From: CAYNTC01 sp964432925 | GTDB taxonomy: Bacteria; Planctomycetota; Phycisphaerae; Sedimentisphaerales; Anaerobacaceae | Assembly (NCBI GenBank): GCA_964432925.1 | Contig: CAYSPM010000121.1 | Span: 1-8,785 of the forward strand | DNA: 8,785 nt | Direction: 5' to 3' | Part shown: piece after piece, positions 1 through 5,038 of the stretch | Layout of the letters: every line of letters starts with the position of its first letter | Position numbering within the stretch: the stretch's first letter is position 1 | Notes under the pieces: model-generated | Told to the model about the DNA's origin: nothing | Seen by the model: the letters and a program-made list of their open reading frames with translations, nothing else | Database searches by the model: none | Made by a program: the position numbers and the translations under genes

Positions 1-92
1 CAATATTCTAACTGAGCGTTATTTATTTTTATGGAATATTGGTATGCTCTGTCTTTCAGTTTAATTTTAAGCTTTGAGTTTTGGTTTTGCAT
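1..92 (-). CDS. Start of an ORF running off the left edge; possibly 3-dehydroquinate synthase (aroB)-like
   Basis: An ATG lies one base after the vorB stop (TAA-A-ATG on the minus strand) and opens a frame of 30 codons with no stop before the window edge. The other two minus-strand frames of this stretch both hit stops. The peptide is rich in Lys, Asn and Gln. Its stretch KIKLKDRAYQYSIKI fits the amphipathic first strands of AroB, whose usual pattern is V-x-L-G-x-R-x-Y-x-I-x-I-G, but the normal glycines are absent. It does not look like the beginning of the TPP-binding beta subunit that often follows vorB, since there is no Cys-Pro-Gly-Cys motif in the part visible. No good ribosome binding site is seen, so translation would depend on coupling to vorB. 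The coding call is tentative and the AroB idea is weaker still. Confidence 0.4.
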   Translation of the reverse strand, partial: MQNQNSKLKIKLKDRAYQYSIKINNAQLEY

Positions 93-93
93 T

Positions 94-1173
94 TTAATCT
101 TTTCGTTCTTCGCTTTTTTCGGGTATGGATACTTGTCTGATCTTATCGAGAATCTCTTCCACGGTTGGCACGCCGCCGCCAGGTCGGCCGTAAAAAAGCA
201 CCGGTACTTTGCCAGCAATTGCCAGCTTCACATCTTCAACCATCTGGCCGGTGTTCATCTCCACAACTAAGAGTATCCGAAACTCATCGGCAGCCTTACT
301 GATTTGCTCCATCGGGAAAGGCCAGAGCGTGATGGGGCGTATCCAGCCGACTTTTATTCCTTCTGTTCTTGCCTTACTGACTGCACCGCGGACAATTCTC
401 GCAGCAACACCATAGGCTAAAACCACTATTTCGGCATCGTCAATTTCATATTGCTCACAGAGCACTTCATTTCTCTGAATCTGCTCATATTTAGCCTGTA
501 GTTTGTAATTGTGTTGCTCCAACGCGCCTTCGTCGAGCCATAATGAGCGGACGATGTTTTGCGCTCTGCCTTTAGCTCCCGTTAAAGCCCAATCCTTAGT
601 CGGCAACTTTCGACGTGGTTTTTTCTGCAGTACTACCGGCTCCATCATCTGACCCAGGATACCATCTGCCAGAACGACAACGGTCATGCGATACTGGTCA
701 GCTAGGTCGAAAGCCAGCGGCATGCAATCAACAAGTTCTTGAACACTTGAGGGCCCAAGCACAATTGTCCTGTAGTCGCCGTGTCCGCCTCCACGGGTGG
801 CCTGAAAATAATCCCCCTGTGACGGTGCGATATTGCCAAGCCCAGGCCCGCCTCGCATCACATTGACCACTACCGACGGAAGCTCCGCGCCCGATAGATA
901 GCTTATTCCCTCCTGCATCAGGCTGATACCAGGGCTCGACGAGGTTGTCATAGCCCTTTTGCCGATGGCTGAAGCACCAAATACCATGTTGATTGCTGCC
1001 AATTCGCTTTCACTCTGCACGAACACCCGCCCTTCTTCGGGCATCCTGCGGGACATATAGGCGGTGATTTCGTTCTGCGGCGTAATCGGATAGCCAAAGT
1101 AGGCATCGCAGCCGGCAATGATTGCCGCTTCGGCGAGCGCTTCATTGCCACACATTAACACTCTGTCCGTCAC
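94..1173 (-). CDS. vorB: 2-oxoacid:ferredoxin oxidoreductase alpha subunit, VorB/KorA type
   Basis: This is the alpha subunit of an enzyme that oxidatively decarboxylates a 2-oxoacid (2-oxoisovalerate or 2-oxoglutarate) to the acyl-CoA while reducing ferredoxin; it acts in the cytoplasm. The 359 residues match the usual length of the family. Residues 1-180 form the POR N-terminal pyrimidine-binding domain, with YPITPQNEI at 28-36, the Glu-rich QSESELAAIN at 53-62, TTSSSPGISLM at 76-86 and MRGGPGLGN at 106-114. Residues about 245-345 form the second POR domain, with VEMNTGQMVEDV at 304-315. The start is a GTG that shares four bases with the stop of the upstream ferredoxin gene (GTGA), and an AAGGAG sits 5 nt before it. 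The beta (TPP-binding) and gamma subunits are not in the window. Substrate cannot be told from sequence alone: Vor is the closer style, Kor is the alternative. Confidence 0.92.
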   Translation of the reverse strand: MTDRVLMCGNEALAEAAIIAGCDAYFGYPITPQNEITAYMSRRMPEEGRVFVQSESELAAINMVFGASAIGKRAMTTSSSPGISLMQEGISYLSGAELPSVVVNVMRGGPGLGNIAPSQGDYFQATRGGGHGDYRTIVLGPSSVQELVDCMPLAFDLADQYRMTVVVLADGILGQMMEPVVLQKKPRRKLPTKDWALTGAKGRAQNIVRSLWLDEGALEQHNYKLQAKYEQIQRNEVLCEQYEIDDAEIVVLAYGVAARIVRGAVSKARTEGIKVGWIRPITLWPFPMEQISKAADEFRILLVVEMNTGQMVEDVKLAIAGKVPVLFYGRPGGGVPTVEEILDKIRQVSIPEKSEERKD

Positions 1174-1445
1174 ACTTGCTCCTTAATTAATCCCGGTGTA
1201 TTTTTGCTGCCAGACTTCGTCGCTATCTCGCCAGCGTCATCGTCACGGTAAACCTCGATCACAGCATCAGGGCAAATGATTGCGCACATGGCGCAGCCTG
1301 TACACCCGGAATCCGTAGCCTGAGCTGGGAAATATCCCTTTTTGTTGGACTTTTTAGAGATGACTATGCTGTCCTTGGGACATACTATAACACACAAGCC
1401 GCAACCTTTACATCGCTCGGTGTTAATAACTATCTTGCCTGCCAT
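1170..1445 (-). CDS. Two-[4Fe-4S] ferredoxin-type subunit (VorC/KorD-like)
   Basis: A 91-residue bacterial ferredoxin that should act as the electron-accepting delta-type subunit of the oxidoreductase encoded just downstream. It has two CxxCxxCxxxCP motifs: Cys12, 15, 18, 22 and Cys48, 51, 54, 58, each followed by Pro, the standard ligand set for two [4Fe-4S] clusters. Residues 67-91 are a charged tail without clusters, probably poorly conserved. The ATG at 1445 gives the conserved short lead (ITVIN-like strand, here KIVINTERC) before the first cluster. Its stop overlaps the vorB start by four bases, which implies translational coupling and a fixed subunit ratio. A sigma70-like promoter lies about 70 bp upstream, giving a leader of roughly 60 nt. 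Confidence 0.9.
   Translation of the reverse strand: MAGKIVINTERCKGCGLCVIVCPKDSIVISKKSNKKGYFPAQATDSGCTGCAMCAIICPDAVIEVYRDDDAGEIATKSGSKNTPGLIKEQV
1179..1184 (-). promoter_or_regulatory. Ribosome binding site fixing the GTG start of vorB
   Basis: AAGGAG on the minus strand, five bases before the GTG at 1173-1171. It lies inside the end of the upstream ferredoxin gene and supports GTG rather than a later ATG as the vorB start. Confidence 0.75.
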
Positions 1446-1514
1446 ACTCTATGCCTTAGACCCCAATTAGTTGAAATCTTCAATCACAAATGATAGATAA
1501 TTAGCTTAGGAAGG

Positions 1515-1543
1515 ATTCTAACAGCAAGCCGTGTAATTGTAAA
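1515..1543 (-). promoter_or_regulatory. Candidate sigma70 promoter for the ferredoxin-vorB operon
   Basis: On the minus strand TTTACA (1543-1538) is separated by exactly 17 bp from TAGAAT (1520-1515); each hexamer matches consensus at five of six bases. Transcription would start near 1508, leaving a 5' leader of about 63 nt before the ferredoxin ATG. It lies in the 163-bp gap after the FHA-GAF gene, so vorCB need not depend on read-through from that gene. Confidence 0.55.
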
Positions 1544-1608
1544 GCCAAAAGGAGAATGGTAGAAATTCGACGTGCCCCTTCGTTGTGGTAAGCACTAATC
1601 CTTTTCGT

Positions 1609-2490
1609 TCACTTCAGCAATCTTTTAAGTATTGCCGCTGTGTGCATGGCAAGCAGCATCAAGTAGTCAAGATCGCTCAGGCTATAATGCTGGTGCACCA
1701 TTGCATTGTCAACGTACAAGACGCCATAACAACCGGATGGGCTCACAACGGCTGCAATCATTGCCGAGCGAATTCTCTCGGTGTCTTCCAAGTCCGCTGC
1801 AACTCGCGGCATGACCATAGAAAGTCCCTTTTCAACTGCTTGATTGATTTTTTCACCTAGCTTGAGCTGGCTCAACTCGACTGTACTGCCATCGCGTCTT
1901 TTGCCCGCATGGTATGTCATAGGTCCACTCGGCTGTTCTCTCAGAGCACACCAAACATGAAACGCGCTGAACTGCTGCAACGTGACATTCAATACAGCGA
2001 GCAACAGTTCCTCCAACGCATTAGCTGATGATATTATGTCCGTAGCCTGTGAGAAGTCCGTCAGTCTTCTGGCTGCAAGCCTCATCGCGGGTGCGTGTCC
2101 TGCATCCGGCTTTCGCACAACGGTTTCATGCTTAGGCGTGGTCAGGGCTGCTTCCAGATTAAGGGTATCTTCCAATTGTTCTGCCTCTTCGGCGCTAGTA
2201 ACTTCCTCAAGATCGACTTCAATAGAAAATTCGGTTATGCGAATACAATCGCCGTTCTTGACCTCAGCTTTGTGGATAGCTGCATCGTTTAGAAATGTCT
2301 TGTTGGCTGAATCCAAATCCTCAATTATCCACTTGCCATCCTCTGTACACGCTATCGTGGCGTGCCGTTTTGAAACCGTTCTTTCGGGTAAAAAAACGTG
2401 GTTATCGACCCCTCTGCCGATATGAATGGGTCCCTCCGTGAACTGAAACTCCTTTGTATCACCGTCTTTTTGTCTCACAACGAGACGCAT
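1609..2490 (-). CDS. FHA-GAF signalling protein
   Basis: A 293-residue cytoplasmic protein with no signal peptide or membrane segment. Residues 1-95 form an FHA phosphothreonine-binding domain: the GR at 25-26, Ser40 and His43 (SKRHA), and the Asn of SANKTFLN near 63-68 are the usual binding-loop residues, and an LEEVTS tail closes the domain. Residues 96-145 are a charged linker with a Glu-rich stretch. Residues about 150-291 have the pattern of a GAF domain, with LEELLLAVLNVTLQQF as the first helix, central strands ending in SGCYGVLYVDN and a last helix of LLAMHTAAILKRLL. FHA-GAF proteins usually link Ser/Thr phosphorylation to a small-molecule or protein sensor, and no kinase or effector domain is attached here. 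It has its own strong promoter and an AGGA eight bases before the ATG. The ligand and partner are unknown; the domain calls are confident. Confidence 0.88.
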   Translation of the reverse strand: MRLVVRQKDGDTKEFQFTEGPIHIGRGVDNHVFLPERTVSKRHATIACTEDGKWIIEDLDSANKTFLNDAAIHKAEVKNGDCIRITEFSIEVDLEEVTSAEEAEQLEDTLNLEAALTTPKHETVVRKPDAGHAPAMRLAARRLTDFSQATDIISSANALEELLLAVLNVTLQQFSAFHVWCALREQPSGPMTYHAGKRRDGSTVELSQLKLGEKINQAVEKGLSMVMPRVAADLEDTERIRSAMIAAVVSPSGCYGVLYVDNAMVHQHYSLSDLDYLMLLAMHTAAILKRLLK

Positions 2491-2532
2491 AGCGCTGTCC
2501 TGCCCCTTCGATTATGTGAATTCTCTAATAGC

Positions 2533-2561
2533 ATTATCTAAAATTCACCATGATTTGTCAA
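2533..2561 (-). promoter_or_regulatory. Near-consensus sigma70 promoter for the FHA-GAF gene
   Basis: On the minus strand a perfect TTGACA (2561-2556) is followed after exactly 17 bp by GATAAT (2538-2533, five of six matches). The start site would be near 2526, about 35 nt before the ATG. This is the best promoter match in the window and implies substantial constitutive expression. Confidence 0.7.
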
Positions 2562-2732
2562 GAAAAGTACTCAGTTTTCTGAATTGTGGCCACTGTTTGT
2601 GGCGCTGGACCGACTGAAGGCTTCAAATTGGGCTGTAGGTAGCTACTAATAGCAGTGACACCAATACTGCCAACGGCTTGCATTCTCATAGTGTTTTTCA
2701 CCTGAAAAATGGCGGAATTCGGCCAATATGTG

Positions 2733-2761
2733 TTGAAGGAAAGTAAGCTGTAAATTAAAAT
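2733..2761 (+). promoter_or_regulatory. Candidate sigma70 promoter for hisA
   Basis: TTGAAG (2733-2738, four of six) is followed after 17 bp by TAAAAT (2756-2761, five of six). Transcription would start near 2768, giving a leader of about 45 nt. No T-box, attenuator hairpin or run of His codons is seen in the leader, so histidine control is not visible here. Confidence 0.5.
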
Positions 2762-2812
2762 CCGGCAGGTCGTTATCCATCATTTAACCAAGAGCTTTTC
2801 GGATATGTAACG

Positions 2813-3535
2813 ATGTATGTTATACCTGCAATCGATTTGAGGGATGGTAAGTGCGTCAGGCTTATTCAGGGCCAGTATGACCAGCAGATCATCTACCGAG
2901 ATGATCCTACGGCTCAGGCCCGGCAGTTTCATTCAGACGGAGCAGAGTGGCTGCATATTGTCGACCTGGATGGCGCCAAGGCAGGTAAACCTGTCAATAC
3001 TGCCACTATATCAGCCATATCTGACCTGCATATACTAAAAATTGAAGTTGGGGGAGGATTACGTGACGAGGCGTCCATAGAAAAGCTGCTCGAAATTGGT
3101 GTTGAAAGGGTAATAATCGGCACCAAAGCTGTAAGCGACTTTGATTGGTTCGCCGAGATGGCTGAGAAGTTCAGGGGACGGATTGTGCTTGGCCTAGACG
3201 CGCGTGGCTCGAAGGTCGCTACTCATGGATGGACGGAGGATAGCCCGCAGCAGTTGCTGGAGTTCGCAGCCCAGGCGGCACAACTGCCGCTTGCCGCAAT
3301 AATATACACCGACATAACCAAAGATGGCATGATGACGGGGCCAAATATTAAGAGAACCAGAGAGCTTGTCCAGGCGGTAGGTATACCTGTTATCGCTTCA
3401 GGGGGTGTGCGTGAAGTGGACGACATCAAGAGACTTGCGCAAATAGGCGTGGAGGCTGTGATAATTGGCAGAAGTTTATATGAAGGCACACTCAAGCTCT
3501 CTGATGCAATAAGGGCAGCAAAGTTGCAGGCTTAA
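2813..3535 (+). CDS. hisA: HisA, ProFAR isomerase of histidine biosynthesis
   Basis: 1-(5-phosphoribosyl)-5-[(5-phosphoribosylamino)methylideneamino]imidazole-4-carboxamide isomerase, the Amadori rearrangement step of histidine synthesis. The 240 residues are full length for the (beta/alpha)8 family. The catalytic Asp8 sits in PAIDLRDGKCVRL and the second catalytic Asp129 in LGLDARG. Other family marks are GGGLRD at 80-85, HGW at 138-140, YTDITKDGMMTGPN at 165-178 with Thr166 and Asp171, ASGGV at 195-199 and IIGRSLYEG at 217-225; the last two bind phosphate. The opening MYVIPAIDL fixes the start. The ribosome site is weak (GGA nine bases before the ATG). No other his gene lies next to it: the next gene to the right is convergent and the one to the left divergent, so it is transcribed alone here. 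Confidence 0.97.
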   Translation: MYVIPAIDLRDGKCVRLIQGQYDQQIIYRDDPTAQARQFHSDGAEWLHIVDLDGAKAGKPVNTATISAISDLHILKIEVGGGLRDEASIEKLLEIGVERVIIGTKAVSDFDWFAEMAEKFRGRIVLGLDARGSKVATHGWTEDSPQQLLEFAAQAAQLPLAAIIYTDITKDGMMTGPNIKRTRELVQAVGIPVIASGGVREVDDIKRLAQIGVEAVIIGRSLYEGTLKLSDAIRAAKLQA

Positions 3536-3643
3536 AATTGTAAGAGCTGTTACACACTTGGTCTTTGTAACTTAAACCGACCGATTATTCGTGTCATTCC
3601 TGTTGAAAAAAAGGGTCATTTTTGAGTCAGTAATTGTGTCTGC

Positions 3644-4333
3644 CTAAGTCTTTTGTTCAGGCGGTTCAAATTTGTAGCCTATCTCTCTTATTGTATGAAT
3701 AAAAATAGGATTGTGCGGGTCCGGCTCAATTTTATTTCTTAATGTGGTTATGAAACGATCTATGCTGCGCTGACCAGTGAAAGAGTCATAGCCCCAAACT
3801 CTGTTGAGTATCTCATCGCGTGTTAGAGCTCGGCCTGGCCTTTTGACAAAGAATTCCAGCAGGTTAAACTCTTTAGGCGAGAGCTTGACTTCCTTTCCTT
3901 CGCAGGTTAGCTTCCTGGCCGGGACATGAAGTTGATACTGCCCAAATTCGTAAACATCTCGCTCGGTTTGCTTGGCGCGTCTTAGAAATGCCGCCACGCG
4001 TGCAATGAGCTCCTTTATGCTGAAGGGCTTGGTGACATAATCGTCTGCACCGAGGTTCAGCCCCAAAATCACATCCGATTCTTCGCCCTTGGCGGTCAGC
4101 ATTATTATTGGCATACTCAGTCCTTCCCCGCGGATTAGTCTGCATATCTCATAGCCATTTATCTTCGGCAGCATAATATCAAGAATAATCAGGTCAGGCT
4201 TTTCGTTAAGAGCAGCATTTAGACCTTCTTCGCCGTCCGCTGCGGTTAGCACTTTGTAACCCTTGAACTCAAAGTTATCCTTTAAGCCCCGCAGCATCGT
4301 AGGGTCATCTTCAATTATCAGTATCGTTTCCAT
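3644..4333 (-). CDS. OmpR/PhoB-family response regulator (second of a tandem pair)
   Basis: A 229-residue DNA-binding regulator controlled by phosphorylation. Residues 1-118 are a complete receiver: acidic pair Glu8-Asp9, phosphoacceptor Asp52 in LIILDIMLPK, Thr80 and Lys102 in DDYVTKPFS. Residues about 125-225 are a winged helix-turn-helix with LSPKEFNLLEFF, the VWGYD turn, recognition helix RSIDRFITTLRNKIEPD and the wing IREIGYKFEPP. It is the last gene of the right-hand array. Its ATG lies 23 bases inside the 3' end of the other regulator gene, with only a weak GGA four bases before it, so reinitiation or coupling is likely. By eye its receiver is about three quarters identical to its neighbour's, while the DNA-binding domains agree at only about 54%, so they probably bind different sites. 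It ends with TAG, and no convincing terminator follows. Confidence 0.95.
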   Translation of the reverse strand: METILIIEDDPTMLRGLKDNFEFKGYKVLTAADGEEGLNAALNEKPDLIILDIMLPKINGYEICRLIRGEGLSMPIIMLTAKGEESDVILGLNLGADDYVTKPFSIKELIARVAAFLRRAKQTERDVYEFGQYQLHVPARKLTCEGKEVKLSPKEFNLLEFFVKRPGRALTRDEILNRVWGYDSFTGQRSIDRFITTLRNKIEPDPHNPIFIHTIREIGYKFEPPEQKT

Positions 4334-5015
4334 TTGGTCCAGGCGGTTGAAATTTGTAGCCGATTCCTTCGATAGTGTTAATGAAGGTTGGATTACTCGG
4401 GTCGGGTTCGACTTTGTTCCTCAAGGTTGTAACGGTACGGTCAATGTCTTGTAAGGTAATAAAGTGAGAATAGCCCCATACGTTGTTGCGTATTTCATCA
4501 CATGTTAGGGAGCATCCAGCCCTTCTGAGGAACAGATGAAGCATTTTAAATTCGCCGGGAGTTAGTTTAACTTCTTTGCCGTCACGCATGAGAGTCCCGG
4601 ATATGGTATCGAGGCAGCAGTTGCCGAATTCAAAAACTTCAGGTTCCCCTTTTGTTCTGCGTCGCATAAATGCATCGGCTCTGGCCAGAAGCTCTTTAAT
4701 ACTGAAAGGCTTAGTTACGTAGTCATCCGCGCCCAGATTCAGCCCAAGTATAACGTCTGATTCCTGGTCCTTTGCGGTAAGCATTATTATAGGCATATCA
4801 AGCTTTTTCTCGCGGATTTGGCTGCATATCTCAAAGCCATTAACTTTGGGCAACATAATATCGAGTATAATCAGGTCCGGATTCTCTGCAAGCGCAGCTT
4901 TTAGGCCATGCTCGCCATCCTGAGCGGTCTTTACGTGATAGCCCTTTAGCTCGAAATTATCCTCTAAGCCCCGCAGCATGGCTGGATTGTCTTCAATTAT
5001 CAGTACACTTTTCAT
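4311..5015 (-). CDS. OmpR/PhoB-family response regulator (first of a tandem pair)
   Basis: A 234-residue transcription regulator and the direct downstream neighbour of the histidine kinase gene, with a 23-bp gap. Residues 1-118 are an intact receiver: Glu8-Asp9, Asp52 in LIILDIMLPK, Thr80, Lys102 in DDYVTKPFS. Residues about 125-225 are a winged helix with LTPGEFKMLHLF, VWGYS, recognition helix QDIDRTVTTLRNKVEPD and wing IEGIGYKFQPP. The ATG at 5015 has an AAAGGA seven bases before it, a good ribosome site. The C-terminal tail after QPP (GPNGNDTDN) is read from the start region of the next gene in another frame, so the tail may be a by-product of the overlap. It arose with its neighbour by duplication. 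It differs at recognition-helix positions and has two cysteines (CC near 139-140) that its paralogue lacks. It is the likely primary partner of the kinase. Confidence 0.95.
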   Translation of the reverse strand: MKSVLIIEDNPAMLRGLEDNFELKGYHVKTAQDGEHGLKAALAENPDLIILDIMLPKVNGFEICSQIREKKLDMPIIMLTAKDQESDVILGLNLGADDYVTKPFSIKELLARADAFMRRRTKGEPEVFEFGNCCLDTISGTLMRDGKEVKLTPGEFKMLHLFLRRAGCSLTCDEIRNNVWGYSHFITLQDIDRTVTTLRNKVEPDPSNPTFINTIEGIGYKFQPPGPNGNDTDN

Positions 5016-5038
5016 CGAGTAATCCTTTCCCCTATGGA

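Larger units (their letters stand above)
2491..2812. other. Divergent intergenic region between the FHA-GAF gene and hisA
   Basis: A 322-bp stretch without a supported gene in any frame. It holds the minus-strand promoter of the FHA-GAF gene at its left end and a plus-strand candidate promoter for hisA at its right end. The middle, about 2562-2732, has no convincing hairpin terminator or structured RNA. The only visible structures are a perfect 8-bp palindrome GTGGCCAC (2586-2593), whose TTGTGGC half recurs 13 bp later (2597-2603), and another 8-bp palindrome GTAGCTAC (2639-2646). The first lies about 25 bp upstream of the FHA-GAF -35 and could be a regulator site, but such short palindromes also occur by chance. 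Confidence 0.5.

Noticed and set aside
31..270. 79-codon plus-strand open frame with a hydrophobic, Phe-rich start
   Set aside because: It looks like a small membrane protein at first, but most of it is antisense to the end of vorB and to the ORF after it; the Phe run mirrors Lys codons on the other strand.
1470..1484. Short palindrome TTGAA-ATC-TTCAA in the ferredoxin leader as an operator
   Set aside because: Five-base AT-rich arms are expected by chance, and no second copy was found near another promoter.
1982..2425. 147-codon plus-strand open frame
   Set aside because: It is antisense to the FHA-GAF gene, whose domain motifs and promoter are clear; its Ser/Ala-rich composition is typical of a shadow frame.
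3549..3571. Inverted repeat GTTACA/TGTAAC after hisA as a terminator
   Set aside because: The stem is only six AT-rich pairs with an 11-nt loop and no T-run follows on either strand.
3605..3624. A-run/T-run pair in the hisA-regulator gap as a bidirectional terminator
   Set aside because: Only a five-pair A:T stem can form, with no GC-rich core, so it would be too weak for a rho-independent terminator.
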